This document shows positions 24,641 through 37,102 of a stretch of DNA of 64,000 nt, piece after piece. Numbering within the stretch: position 1 is the first letter of the stretch; each line of letters starts with the position of its first letter. The notes below the pieces were generated by a model. That model did not search any database, was not told the DNA's origin, and saw nothing but the letters and a program-made list of their open reading frames with translations. A program made the position numbers and the translations under genes. This stretch comes from Parasponia andersonii (taxonomy: Eukaryota; Streptophyta; Magnoliopsida; Rosales; Cannabaceae): the NCBI GenBank assembly GCA_002914805.1, contig JXTB01000117.1, positions 186,001 to 250,000 on the forward strand, given 5' to 3'.

Positions 24641-26140
24641 TGAGAATCTTATTATTTTACAGTTTGAGGAAATATTGTTTCATAGAATGGACAAGGTTTC
24701 CAGAAAGAGGAAAGAGACAAAGGAATATAGTATAAGGAGTAAAACGAGGATATTTATGGAGACATCTCAGCATTCAAAGAGTTTGAACGATAATCAATAT
24801 GGGGATACCTCTACTGAAAAGTGGTTAGGAGCTTCTCCGATAGTTAGGTTCTTTGGGAGGCCAAGAAAATCACTCTCTGCTGAGGATAGAAGAGATCTCT
24901 GGCTAGTGGACTTAGGATCTAATGTCAATATCTGCAACGACAAGAAATGGTTCATTAAACCAAATCAATTAATGATGTTGGTCGTGATGTGGAAGTGATA
25001 AACAATTGAAGAGTTCGAATAAAGAGCATAGGTGATGCCTATCTCAAGATCAATGATTGCTCCATGATCTTGAAAGATTGCTATAACGTACTGGAATTTA
25101 CTTTAAATGCTTTTTCGATATCGAATATATTTAAAGAAGGCTATTGTTTCGAGTTTGACAAAAAGGTGAAATTCTTCTATAATAATCTATTGTACTATGT
25201 GGGAGAAATGCAAAATAGACTTTATGTCCTAACCCCAAAGCCACAAAGTACATCATTTTCAATCATGAGCATTACTACACTCCAAAAGATGGTGAATGAC
25301 ATCAAGAAGGAGCATCATACCATCGATTGGCACAAGCAACTCGGATACATGCCATACTCAGAAATTCATAGACTTATGGAGCTGGGTCACTTGCCTGAAG
25401 TGGACATCAGCAACGACATAGACTGTGAGGATTGCGAGAAGCCTGTAAAGTACAAGCGTCCTCTTGCTACTTATTATGAGAAAGCTGAGGCATGTTTAGA
25501 GTGCGTACATGTGCATATCTGTGAACCAATGGAGGTAGTTTCCTATAATAAGCATACATTGTTTATCACTTTTATTGATGAATATTCGGAATTTGGTCAA
25601 GTCTATTTTCTCAAGAGATACGATGAAGTTCCAGATGCTTTCTATGAGTTTGATAGAAAGGTGCGAATGCAACATGACACCGAGGTCAAGAAGTTCAAGA
25701 TTGAAGCCGAACATGAAGATGTGGATTCTCTTCGAGACCTGCTGAGGCCAGCACTAGCCAATCTTGCTATTCCTTATGAATATGCGACTATCTATAAGCA
25801 TAGTCGTATAGGAGCTGCTGAGAGGTACAACATCAGACTCAAGCAAACTATAGAGCTGATGTACAAGGAGTCACTGCTGTCCTATAGATACTGGAATTAT
25901 GCTTTAAGGATAGCTTTGTACATCCTCAACTTCATTCCATCAGATAGAGTTACTTCGACACCTTTTCAGATGTAGATGGGCTATGTAGAGAGCTTAGAGC
26001 ATCTAAAGGTATGAAATTGCAAAGTATACGCATGCAAGAAAGTGAGAGACGAAGTTGACAAGAATTCAGAAAAGTGTTTTCTGCTTGGCTATCCAAAGGA
26101 AGAGAAGGGCTACATTCTTTACAAACAATCTACGAATACT
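24641..26140 (+). mobile_element. Decayed Ty1-copia retrotransposon, protease-integrase part
   Basis: Three reading-frame pieces in copia order. At about 24894-24957 is a protease remnant LWLVDLGSNVNICNDKKWF, in which the catalytic D-[ST]-G reads DLG. From 25064 to 25975 is a GAG-pre-integrase domain (WHKQLGYMPYSEIHRLMELG, then a CEDC zinc pair) and the integrase core (FITFIDEYSEFGQVYF and GAAERYNIRL, where family members usually have NGVAERKNRTL). After a stop, the EKCFLLGYPKEEKGYILY block at about 26070-26125 precedes the assembly gap. The frame shift at 24998-25063, the stop at 25975 and the lost protease residue make it non-autonomous. Reverse transcriptase would fall in the gap. Confidence 0.85.
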
Positions 26141-27013
26141 NNNNNNNNNNNNNNNNNNNNNNNNNNNNNNNNNNNNNNNNNNNNNNNNNNNNNNNNNNNN
26201 NNNNNNNNNNNNNNNNNNNNNNNNNNNNNNNNNNNNNNNNNNNNNNNNNNNNNNNNNNNNNNNNNNNNNNNNNNNNNNNNNNNNNNNNNNNNNNNNNNNN
26301 NNNNNNNNNNNNNNNNNNNNNNNNNNNNNNNNNNNNNNNNNNNNNNNNNNNNNNNNNNNNNNNNNNNNNNNNNNNNNNNNNNNNNNNNNNNNNNNNNNNN
26401 NNNNNNNNNNNNNNNNNNNNNNNNNNNNNNNNNNNNNNNNNNNNNNNNNNNNNNNNNNNNNNNNNNNNNNNNNNNNNNNNNNNNNNNNNNNNNNNNNNNN
26501 NNNNNNNNNNNNNNNNNNNNNNNNNNNNNNNNNNNNNNNNNNNNNNNNNNNNNNNNNNNNNNNNNNNNNNNNNNNNNNNNNNNNNNNNNNNNNNNNNNNN
26601 NNNNNNNNNNNNNNNNNNNNNNNNNNNNNNNNNNNNNNNNNNNNNNNNNNNNNNNNNNNNNNNNNNNNNNNNNNNNNNNNNNNNNNNNNNNNNNNNNNNN
26701 NNNNNNNNNNNNNNNNNNNNNNNNNNNNNNNNNNNNNNNNNNNNNNNNNNNNNNNNNNNNNNNNNNNNNNNNNNNNNNNNNNNNNNNNNNNNNNNNNNNN
26801 NNNNNNNNNNNNNNNNNNNNNNNNNNNNNNNNNNNNNNNNNNNNNNNNNNNNNNNNNNNNNNNNNNNNNNNNNNNNNNNNNNNNNNNNNNNNNNNNNNNN
26901 NNNNNNNNNNNNNNNNNNNNNNNNNNNNNNNNNNNNNNNNNNNNNNNNNNNNNNNNNNNNNNNNNNNNNNNNNNNNNNNNNNNNNNNNNNNNNNNNNNNN
27001 NNNNNNNNNNNNN
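26141..27013. other. Assembly gap (873 N)
   Basis: A run of N inside the copia element. It probably hides reverse transcriptase and RNase H sequence, though 873 bases is too short for the whole of both domains, so either the gap estimate is low or the element is internally deleted. Confidence 0.99.
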
Positions 27014-27709
27014 TCATGAAACTGTGTAAAATAATGATTCTACATAGAAGTTGGTATTTTTATAAATAAGTTTCATGAGTTGGACATATTTATAAAAATA
27101 TACCTAAAACCCAAATTGGAAAACAAACCCAATCCTAATTGGACTAGGGTTAGCAATTTTGGGTCCCATATATATAAGATATAAAAGAGGAAAAACAAAA
27201 CAGTAACTCTAAGAGAGTCACACGCATAGATACAGGGAGAGAGAGAGATTTCGGCCAACCTAGGCTAAGAGAGAGAGAAAAATATTTCTTACAATCTCAT
27301 AGTCTCATCTCACGTCTCGGTGTTCCATAGGATCAAGAAGGCGTTCTTGATCGTTCTCCAACGAAGGTTTCGACTTAGTGCCCATTCGTTTCATCAACCA
27401 AGAACAAGAGCATAGACAAGAAGATCTAGGGTTGGAAGTTTGATCACCATCAAGAAGGAGATCGAGGAGGATACGCTACAAGAGGTAAACCCTAATCTCA
27501 TCTCTAGAGTTTTGTATCTAGATTTAATTTACACTGTACATGATCCTGTATATGATTCATGTGTGTTACATAGTTATGAAAACTATTTTCATGTAAAATT
27601 TTAAAACCTAAATCTGCTATTTTTCTGCTGTGTTTATGATATGATCATATATTTTCTATATCTGTATGCATGCATGATTTTCCTAAGTGTTAGGTCAATT
27701 TACCAACAA
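27014..27709 (+). mobile_element. Probable 3' LTR/leader of the copia element
   Basis: Non-coding stretch after the gap with a promoter-like layout: TATATATAAGATATAAA near 27165, then a GA-rich transcribed-leader-like block (AGAGAGTCACACGC, GATCAAGAAGGCGTTCTTG) and later AGGTAAACCCTAATCTC. This layout is common in plant copia LTRs. It cannot be proven without the partner LTR. Confidence 0.5.
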
Positions 27710-27726
27710 TATATATATATATATAT

Positions 27727-28390
27727 CAAACTTCCCCATTTTCCGAGTATAATCCAAAAATGACAACAAAACACAATCCAACGGTTGGATCAAAAAGTCA
27801 ACTCAAGCTCAAAATATTCCAAAAATGACAACTTTTGATTCAGGTATTATGGGATTAAGTTTTATATACCTTGAGCTTTCTCTCGACGAGACGAATCCAA
27901 CGAGTTCAGTTCGAGGTAGAATGGTGGCCGGAATCGTCGCCGGTGGCGAAAACTCCTCTGTGGCCACTTTCTCTTCTCCGACTCCAGTGGGCTTCTCCGG
28001 CGGCTTCTGGTGTTCGGCGACGAGCTCGACTCGGTTTTGGCGAGGTCCGCCGACCGTCTCTGCAGCTGGGCAGTGGTAGGAGGCGCGGCGCCTCCCTTTC
28101 AGTGGTACGCGGCCGAGAGACAGAGAGAGACGAGGGAGAGAGGGTCGACGGGAGGGAGAGAGAGAAGAGAGAGAGGGAAAAAGAAACGATATCACGTGGC
28201 TCTATTTTATGGGGCAGTGTAATTTTTAAAAATTATACATAAGTCCCTAAATTTTCAAATCTCTATAATTTTGTCCCCCAAAAATTACAATTTAGTCATT
28301 CTGCACAAAATTTTTGCAAATTAATTCTCTCATTATTATATCTAGAAAATTGATAAAATGTCCAAATTACCCTCTCAAAATCAGGGTTTT
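27727..28390 (-). repeat. LTR-family fragment L1 (type B)
   Basis: Matches the - oriented copy at 57.5-59.7 kb in order: TTCCGAGTATAATCC / ATTCTGAGTATATTCC, the GACAAC..ATCCAACGG block, a CCTTGAG motif, a GC-rich core with GCCGG words, a GAGAGA tract, then TCCCTAAATTTTCAAATC and a final TTTTTACAC. The ORFs in the GC-rich core lie on both strands and are by-products of the LTR. Confidence 0.6.
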
Positions 28391-29380
28391 TACACTCTTT
28401 GCTTTGTCTCATGACTTATTAAAGTTCTTATCCTTCATCCACTACCTCTTATTCCTTGCTTTATTTGTTTTTGAGAATTATTATTTTTTCTGCTAGAAGT
28501 TTCAAGAAGATTAGAGAAGAAAAAGGACACATTGCTTACCATTAGAATAATACGAAACTGGTATTTCATATCCTGATACTTCATTTATAACCTATGGAAT
28601 CTGCAGCTGCTTTTGGTTATCTCCTGAAATTGATGTACTTACTAGAATTTCACATTTCTGCGAGATGATCATGTCTCTAGCTTCTGGTTCTTTTCACTTG
28701 ATCAGGACATTGAGAATGGCTGCATAATATTGTTTGCTAATTTTATGACCATCACAACATTTATGGTTTAATTTTGAGGGGCATGCCCTATATGGACTTT
28801 TTGTTACTTCTATTTTTTCTCATGCATGTTTACAATGTAAGAGAAATTTGTACTGATTTCAATCATGATGCTTGATTGTGTTCTATCGTTATAATTCTTC
28901 AAGTCCAAGGTTTACAAGGTAATGTATGGACCTTTACATTGGTAGTTCTTATTTCTGATGCTAATTAGAATACTTCTACTTTTTTGGATTTATTGTGTCG
29001 AATTGAAATTTTTGTTGCATATTCTTATCACAAGTTCCTTTCTCCTGAAACAATCAAGTGAAAGTGGTCAAGAGCCTACACCCCGCCTTTAAGATTGAGG
29101 AGCCTACACACTGCCTCCAGAACCATGTCATGATAATGACAATGAATACTGGTTAATTAGTGTTACGTATGTTTTTATTTATTTTCTATGTATTTAGGAT
29201 ATACTTTCTTTAAAATCTTGTGTTATTTTATTGTGTATGACATTCATATTAGAAATCTATAAATTTGTATTTTATTTATTTTTAATACTAATGAATAGTG
29301 ACAATGTTCATGACTAAATATATATATAAATAAGAGTGTCAAATAAATCAAGATGTTCATACATTTCAATTAATTATAAA
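28391..29380. other. AT-rich sequence, possibly body of the CACTA-like element
   Basis: No supported gene. A slightly GC-richer stretch at about 29065-29130 has a repeated GAGCCTACAC word. It could be the decayed end of a transposase gene belonging to the terminus at 29.7 kb, but I cannot show homology. Confidence 0.25.
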
Positions 29381-29384
29381 ATAT

Positions 29385-29723
29385 GTATTTTTTTGGGAAA
29401 AGAAACAAATTTAGAGATGAAATTTTTTAATATTTTTGTCAAAAAAAATTTTAAGCTATGACTTCGTTGTCAACGACAAAAACCATTTAAAGACAACAAA
29501 TGAATTTTTAGAGTCGAAAAGTTTTCATCTCTGAATATTAAGAATTAGATCGAAATAATAATTTTGTCTCTAAAACTTTAGCTAGGAGGAAATAGAGAGC
29601 TACGAGGAAATAGAGACGGCCAATTGACGAAATATTTTTTTTTGTCTCTAAAGAGATTTAGAGACAAAATTGAGGTTTTAGAGATGAAAGTTTTCATCTC
29701 TAAAGACCACTTTTCTTATAGCA
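29385..29723 (+). mobile_element. CACTA (En/Spm)-like 3' terminus
   Basis: Repeated subterminal words in both orientations (TTTAGAGACAAAAT, TTTAGAGATGAAA, GTCTCTAAA, CATCTCTAAA) crowd into 340 bp and end in CACTTTTCTTATAGCAG. Read inward, this is CTGCTATAAGAAAAGTGGTC, close to the CACTA[CT]AAGAAAA terminus of plant En/Spm elements but with the CAC changed. The other end was not found. Confidence 0.55.
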
Positions 29724-30746
29724 GCCTGATCAATTTTAAATCTCCCACTTAATTATATACGTTGGTGGGTATATATTTGTAGACAGAGAGAGATCCAACA
29801 ATTTCAAGCGATAAATGGTACTCGTTGGAAAAAAGCCATTTAGAATGGATCAGGGAATCATCTTTAGCATTTATATATATATATATATATATATATGTAT
29901 TTATAAAAATATTTAGCATCTCGTAGTTGAGAATGAGGTAAAAGCTACTTTGTCACCATCGATCGCTAGAATATATATCAAACATTTTAATGCTAGCAAG
30001 TCAGGTATCTGATTCTCCAAGGCCTAATTCCCATCATCTAGCTTTTGCCTCAACTTATACCTAATAACAATCTATTTAATGCATTGTATGATCAGGAATT
30101 ATTTTTAACGTTAACTTAATTATATAGTTAATTAATAACCAAAGCTTTTCTCTTCTCTGCTTTTTGAACAATATGGACCATATATACATTGGACGGGGCA
30201 AGAATTTTGAACCTGCACTACTATAGATACTAGATTCGCCTATTAGCAAATTGAAACCCTTGGTCTAATGCTTAAACTATAAACCCTAATAAGTACTTAA
30301 ATTAATGGTTTGCCTCATAAAAAATAAAAAAGTTAGTGCTTTAAAATAATACCTACGAGCAGGAATAATTGTGAGGTGGCCTCTCTCCTCTCTTCGTCGG
30401 GGCTTTCGTTCTAATGCAGTTACTTATTTAAATTAATCTCAACCGGTTGCAATCATTAGGCAAAAATGCCCGTTTGAAAGCAGAGTTATTTAACAATTAT
30501 ATTTACTTTTTGCCACCTTAAAAAAATATCAAGACCTCCTTTCCGCCGCCACATCCATTGATTAGAAGTAATTTCTAATGTAAAATACATCAAGGCATGC
30601 ATGAAAGATTACATAAGATAGCACAACACAAATGACGCATGCAATTTTTTTTTCTTCGAGTAATATCGCTATATATGTAGAACTATTACTAATGATATCG
30701 TCAAACATTGTATTAATTTAATGATCAACATTAGTATTAAACTATT
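29724..30746. other. Upstream region of the first cluster gene, segmental duplication copy 1
   Basis: No gene. Between about 30205 and 30655 the order of blocks (GCACTACTATAGATACTAGATTCGCCTAT, ATGCAGTTACTTATTTAAATT, TTTGCCACCTTAAAAA, TAATTTCTAATGTAAAATAC, CAAGGCATG) repeats at 35450-36055, upstream of the second cluster gene. Confidence 0.65.
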
Positions 30747-31704
30747 TGTAAAATCTGGTGTATTTAAAGGGTAAAAGAGTAATTTTCATGGTAGTGGCAT
30801 TTTGGTGGATTTAAATTTTTGGATTATTGAATTAAAATATCTGAATTATTTAAATTAAAGTATTTTAAAATAAATCTGGACAAACTGAAGTCTAGGTGCG
30901 TTTGGACAAAAATATAGAGAATATTTAAAAACAAGGGCTAAATTGAAATTATTAGAGGGTATAAATGAAAATAATTTGAGTAATTTGGGTCAAAGAATAA
31001 TTTTTTAAACAGTAACCACCTATTAAAAAATTGCCACGTGGCCACTAACTCTCAAAATTTTAAATAATCTGGCAACGGCGTCGACTCAGACCAAGAGCTC
31101 CAGCCGAGCTCCTCCTAGGTGACCGAAGAAGCAATGCTAGTGGCCATCGCGCATTGTCGATGGCTTAGACAATCGGAGAAAACATATAAAAACATGGCCG
31201 TTCGATATTTACGCCGCACAACCCTACCGTCAATCACCTAAGCCGGTCCAAAACTCCTCCCGATGTCGAACCTAACCTGTTTTAGCGATAAATCACTAGT
31301 AAAATTCCTCCGGTTGTGACGATATTTTAGAATTCAATTGTGATAATTTTACAAATATCTTAGGTAATATATGATTTATTAGTATTGATAAGTGTAATCG
31401 CTAAATGATTTAATATACAACAAGGGATAATTGATCCGGTTGAATTGAATTTCAGATTTGTTGAAAATTTTGCTTCAAAAATTGGCATTTTCATATTTAT
31501 TTTTAGAAAAGTGATATTTTACTAATTATTTTTACAAAATAGTTATTTAAGCTTTAAAAATCATATGAGTAGAGAGTGGAGAATTAACCATGAACAAATA
31601 TGATTATATTGTGGTGAATTGAAATTTGGAGACGAGTGAATCTTCGAATTGAAAACAATATGATGTTTTTCTAAATACTTCCAAAAATGGTATTTTTGAG
31701 TTTG

Positions 31705-31737
<33 letters not shown>

Positions 31738-31917
31738 AGAGAAATTAAAATAAATGAAAAAATTCTTACTTTAGAATTTTACCTACTTTTGAGGAATAGA
31801 AATTAAAATTTAAAAAAAATTAAAATTTTTAGAATTTTATAAAAATCACTATTTATCACTATTTCAACATGAAACATTAAATTACTAATAAAAATCATGA
31901 CCTTGTTATTCTGGTCA
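30747..31917 (+). repeat. LTR-family copy L2 (solo LTR-like)
   Basis: Begins TGTAAAATCTGG and ends near TTCTGGTCA. The flanking pentamers CTATT and CCATT differ by one base and may be a target-site duplication. It shares the TTTAAAGGGTAAAAGAGTAA opening, GC-rich core and late ATTACTAATAAAAATCATGA with the other copies. It has inserted between the duplicated upstream block and the promoter of the first cluster gene. Confidence 0.6.
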
Positions 31918-32419
31918 CCATTCTATCACATACCTAGATGAATAATACGTGAAGTCTTACACAATTGTGCCAGTGCACTTCACTTATAATGTATAGTGAC
32001 GTCATAATTTCAATTCCTTTTTTTCCTTCTTAATTACAAAAACGAAAAGAAAGTAATAATTAACATGACCTGCATCAATCTGAATCAGCTTGAAGCCTTG
32101 AACTTCGATCTGTCCATAAAAATAAGTTCCCTAAAGTATGACTCTTAGAAATAACCCATATATTGATAATTATCAATTTGCTTGATACCCTAATTAAATT
32201 ATATGAGGGTGAAGATTTGACACGGATTGCATATCAATTCCATGCCACGTTAAATTTCTTTTATATATAGCAATACTCACATCTAGCTACTTATAATTAA
32301 TTAAGTAGCGTTATTTCTATCTTAATTATCTCCACGAAGCTTCAATCGAAGGCTCAAATTAAAAGTACTGTTTCAGTGGAGAGGAGAGAATCGTAAATTC
32401 ATTTTAAGTACCTAAAAGA

Positions 32420-32446
32420 GTGGAAGCTTTCTGTGACCTCTATATG
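32420..32446 (+). promoter_or_regulatory. Core promoter block of cluster gene 1
   Basis: GTGGAAGCT followed 19 bases on by TCTATATGATGG. The same pairing precedes all five family members. Further upstream, AAAGTACTGTTTCAGTGGA (32362-32380) is shared with gene 2. Confidence 0.6.
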
Positions 32447-32583
32447 ATGGCTCCAAACCCTTGTAAAAGAAAACAAGAAAACAAAGCAAACCTATATATC
32501 TACTAGACACTTTTTAATACATACATATAGCTAGTCTCATAAGCTAGCTTCTTATAATTGTGATTCAAATCTATAACTATAAT

Positions 32584-32823
32584 ATGGGAAACAGTCGTTC
32601 TGCTCCTGCTCCTAATAATGTTCCCCCTTCTTCTATCCCTGCTGGGAATCAATATCCTACTCAAGGACAGTACTACCACCCCTCGCGATCAACTATGGGT
32701 GATCCGAAGAAAAATCCGGGCGGCGTTATAGATTGTAACAAGGCGGCGGAGCTTTACGGTGGCTACGTGGTTTCTGAACACGGTGGTTACCGGAGGAAAC
32801 CACCTCAAGGTTTGGTGCCATAG
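32584..32823 (+). CDS. Cluster gene 1: small MGNS-type Pro/Tyr-rich protein with C-terminal signature
   Basis: Single exon, 79 residues. I take the ATG at 32584 as the start, because it gives MGNSRSAPAP and because the frame upstream to 32560 has only a GTG. Gly2 followed by N-S fits an N-myristoylation site. Residues 7-36 are rich in Pro, Gln, Asn and Tyr and probably disordered. Residues 47-67 hold the family signature GGVIDCNKAAELYGGYVVSE, followed by HGGYRRKPPQG. There is no signal peptide or membrane helix. Sharing of the signature with genes at 37.1, 46.4 and 54.7 kb, plus a conserved promoter, supports a real gene despite the short length. I do not recognise the family, and no function is inferred beyond likely membrane association. 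Confidence 0.75.
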   Translation: MGNSRSAPAPNNVPPSSIPAGNQYPTQGQYYHPSRSTMGDPKKNPGGVIDCNKAAELYGGYVVSEHGGYRRKPPQGLVP

Positions 32824-33817
32824 AGTAGTTATAACTAGGCTGTTATAGCTATAGATCATCTTTTAATTTAACGTAATATTTCACACGATAGCACTACCCT
32901 TATAGCTCATGGTGATCAAGTGATCTTATGTACTATGAATTACCCTTATCAGTCTTTTACGTACTAAGCTTCTCATCGTATGTTTAGGTTTCAATGATAT
33001 ATGTACCTTTATGTTTTATATATATCAATGTTCGTAACTTCGTATTATATATGGATTTTGTCTAGTTGCTATACTCTCTCTCTCTCTCTCTCTCTCTTTC
33101 CTCTCTCTACATGTATAATCTTATCAGTTGCATGATTTCTACAATGCATCTCAGGAGAAATATAAAGAGAGTACTAGATATTCAGTTTAATAACAAGAAA
33201 ACAACGAACAGATGCTAATGAAAATAGATGGTATATATATGTGTGTGTGTGTAATTTCTAGACATTTAACAAGCTTTTCAAACCCCTAAAGATTTTCCCT
33301 CGATCCCATATTGGTGCATGGAGCACCACCATAAAAGATCTTGTTAACTAGAAAAGAGCGCGGATCCACGAAGAAGATAGTGCGCGTACCACATATTGGA
33401 ATCTCTCTCTGTAAATACTTTTTATTTTCCTGATCTCTTTTTTGCTGGGAAAGTATAACCTTTATTAGGGGCCCCCCCGGAAAAGAGCATCGTTCAAATG
33501 TTTTAATTAGACAAATATACAAATGTATCATCATTAATGATGCAAGACCTTGTTTGTTATGCGCTATATTATGTTATTATGTTATGTTCCAATAACATAC
33601 ATTAATATTATGTTAATTTAGTCTGATATATACATTATGAGCGCAGATAAAACAATAATAATAGGAGAAAATGACAGATAATTATGAGAGAGAGAATGAA
33701 AATAAAAAATGATGGGAAGAGAAAATGATTTGAATTACGAGGAGAGAATAAAGTGACTAGAGAATAAAGAGAAGACTACTTAGTATTAGAATTATGAATA
33801 TTATTTTTAAGTGTATA
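32824..33817. other. 3' flank of cluster gene 1
   Basis: AT-rich, with a (CT)n tract at about 33076-33099 and (GT)n at about 33238-33253. A GC-richer patch at about 33270-33500 has an open - strand frame (VDPRSFLVNKI, GGAPCTNMGSREN) that looks protein-like, but I cannot place it. Confidence 0.35.
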
Positions 33818-34035
33818 AGCTAACATATATATGGGTATTAAGTTTTTTTTAATTAATTGTTTTAGTTAATTAAAATTTATCAAGCATATTTTTTATAATA
33901 AAAAATTAAAAAAAAATAATATTAATAATATATATCTTTTCATAAATATTATTATAATCATTAGATCACCATTAGACGATGATCCAATAGTTTAAAAAAT
34001 ATTTTTATAAAAAATTTATTAAATTGAGAATATAT
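33818..34035 (+). repeat. Diverged fifth copy of the TA-flanked MITE
   Basis: Flanked by TATATATA runs. It keeps CATTAGATCACCATTAGACGATGATCCAATAG, which is the palindromic core and following block of the 12.6 kb copy with a few changes, and TCTTTTCATA just before it. Confidence 0.6.
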
Positions 34036-34561
34036 ATATATATATTATTTAATTCAAAGTATTGTATTTAATTACTAACTTATACAATACAAGCTAAGGC
34101 CACTAACACAATATTATATTGAAATAGTTAACGATATTTAATACAGTGCACCAAACACGCCCTATACCTATACCAATATAACAGTGTATACACTAATTAA
34201 TTAGGCATAGCAGTTCGAACCATCTATCTGTCGTTATACATATATGAGAGTTTTGTTTTCCTACCACATAGTATAACTAGCCGTAATGTATTTCCCAATA
34301 GCTCAAGTTAATATTACAGTATCATGAACCATGACCAGTAGAAAAGAATAAAAAGTACTTTCAATAATAAAAGAAAGAATTCTGTGCGCCTTGTTTCGTT
34401 CTTATATATATTCCAAAAGATATTTTTATCAGACCATGCATGTATCACTATAGAAATGTGAACATTTAGTGACAAGTCATATACCTATGATACGTTTTGG
34501 ACCAAAAGTAATATTTAGTTATAATTTATCACTAAAATAGATTTAGCTATAATTACGTGAA

Positions 34562-34596
<35 letters not shown>

Positions 34597-35661
34597 GAAT
34601 TAATGCAATAAAAATATGTTGAAATTTGGCCTTGTTTTGGTTTTTGCAAAAAAAAAAAAAAAAGAAAAATACTCTCGTACATTTTAAAATTCAAAAAATA
34701 TATACCCTGTACCCATATTTTTTTTTTACCAATTTATGTTAGTCCAAATGAATTATTTGTAACTGTTTGGAAATAAAAATAATATTTTCTGAGTCTCGAT
34801 TTACAATTTTTTGAGAAATAAATTTATAAAAATATAGACTTATGGTATAAATTTTTTGAATTTCAAAATGTGAGGGTTTTTTGTTTTGCAGAAAATAAAA
34901 TATAGGGTTTAAATTGCAGAAAAATTAAATTTCCACGTTTTTTTTTTCAGTTAACCCTATATAAGAACTATGATCAAGAAATTAGTTATGAACTGACACT
35001 ACCTTCAGTTGTACCAATTGTGAATATTCATTGTTTAATTGTAGAATTGATCACGTTTAATCATAAATTGTGCTTGTGTTATTGACTGTGTTGATGGTAT
35101 TTCTTCGATCACTGTAAAAGCGTCACGTGGAGATGTCATTAAACTGTTTATGTTAACTTTGACCCGCCAAATTAGAAAAGTTCCAAGAAAATTTATAGAT
35201 ATACATGATTTTGATTTTAATTCAAAAATTAATGTAGTTACTAACTTACTATTTGATTTCCTTATTATTATATTCGTTCACTAAATTACATTTGCCATGT
35301 CAGTACATGTTATAAACGATATCTATATATGGTTATGATATGATAATCATGATGCGGGCCGGAATTTTATACGTGCATATATGTGTATTTATCTAATGTC
35401 AGAGCTTATCTATTTTGCCTTCTGTGCATCGTGAACGTGTCAAATAATTTGAAACTGCGCACTACTACAGCTAGATACTAGATTCGCCTATATAGGCTAT
35501 ACTAAAATGATATCCTTTAACCTTAATTAATGATGCTTCATTTCTAAAAGGTTATAATAACACCCAAATATGGTACTGAATTCAAATTGGCTTAAAATAT
35601 ACGCAGGAACTATTATATGGTGATCAAAGGAAGGAAGTACTATTATATGTGCGTGTGTATG

Positions 35662-35696
<35 letters not shown>

Positions 35697-36972
35697 GTGT
35701 ATGGTGGCATTATTTTATCTGGAAATGAAAGCATGCCGCCTCACGGCGATCGACGATGGCCTCTCCTCACGTCATTGTCCGTTAAAAAGAAAGTGTTTTC
35801 CTGTAATGCTTTTACTTATTTAAATTCTCATTCGATCTCAATCATTTGGCAAAAGTGCTGTCAAATATTCGATCCTCTCTTGAGTCTCGGGGATAAAATT
35901 ATACTTATATATATATATTTGCCACCTTAAAAAGATCGCGGGAGAGGCCAACGCCGTACATAGATAAAAATTAATTTCTAATATGCATATGTAAACCAAG
36001 GCATGAATAGATTAAAGTATTACACGTATAAAAACGCACGCAAATTAGAGTGTGAACAACTAATTTTTAGTTTATATATATGCAAACGAAAAGTAGTAAT
36101 TTCCATTTCAAAAAGAAAAGAAAAAGAAAAATAGTAATTTCTTCTCCCCGCCGTTAATTAGTAGTACACGTCACACGTATATCCCCATTAGTAAATTAAA
36201 CTACAGCACTTTCGCGCGTTTATGTGCGTATAAATAAGAATTTGTGCCTTGATATAATCTCACCAACTGTATGTATATGATACATAATAAATTTATATTA
36301 AGTCTCTCTTTCTTTGTTGAGTAGAAATACAAAGGTCAATCATAATTGCACAAACTTTGATCAATTACTGATTTTAATATTATTCAAAAAAAATATTCAT
36401 TTAATGGTTCTATAACTTGACACGTTTTGATACCAATTAAAGAATGACATTTCATTTGTTACACATTAAGAAATTAAATTTACGTTTTGAACTTGATCTA
36501 TTAGTATATGTGGTACTTAACATCTATATGCGTATTTAATTAATATAGCAATACAGCTCGTCACATTAGTTGGAATTAAAATATTAATTAATGGGTATAA
36601 AATTATGATTCCTATCGTTATTCTAAATTTCTAATTAGCTTGAGCCTATTATATATTACTATTATTTTGCTCTGTATATATATTGAGGGAAAGAAGATTT
36701 GATACTGATCAAATCCAATTTTCTTTCTAGACAAATGCTAACCACTTGGCTAGATTCAAACTGGCCGGAACATGAGAAAATACGATCCATATCTATACGC
36801 ACAGTATATATGCTACTTATATAAGAAGCATCAAATGTTAGGTACTAGTATCACCGCCAAGCTCCAAAGAAGGGCCCAAATCTAAAGTAACTGTTTCAGT
36901 GTGGAAGGGAGAGAGAGAGAGATCAATTATATAATCTTGGATTCCTTCGAGGGAGAACCCAGAAAAAAGGCA
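34036..36972. other. Upstream region of cluster gene 2, segmental duplication copy 2
   Basis: AT-rich. The part from about 35445 to 36060 matches 30205-30655 block by block, and 36860-36905 matches 32341-32380. The parts between have no supported gene. A (TA)n tract is at 34568-34594. Confidence 0.6.
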
Positions 36973-36999
36973 GTGGAACCTTCCATGTCTTCTATATAA
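36973..36999 (+). promoter_or_regulatory. Core promoter block of cluster gene 2
   Basis: GTGGAACCTTCC, then TCTATATAAGGGG 18 bases on. This is the cleanest TATA box in the family, about 105 bases before the ATG. Confidence 0.7.
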
Positions 37000-37102
37000 G
37001 GGGGGTTTGGCCCCATTAATCCTCATACCAAGGAAAAACAAAGCAAATAATCCAGTTTAATTATAGCTATAATTTCTTAGCGTTTTTCTGTAACGTAAAC
37101 AT

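Noticed and set aside
26042..27069. Long open frames on both strands across the N run
   Set aside because: They are made of X residues from the 873-base gap and carry no information beyond the copia remnant at the left edge.
27809..28242. Overlapping open frames on both strands in GC-rich DNA
   Set aside because: The segment is the GC-rich core of an LTR-family copy. Similar cores at 40.0, 50.3 and 52.7 kb give unrelated frames, so no protein is conserved.
32560..32583. Upstream extension of cluster gene 1
   Set aside because: It would need a GTG start. The ATG at 32584 gives the MGNS start shared with gene 2.
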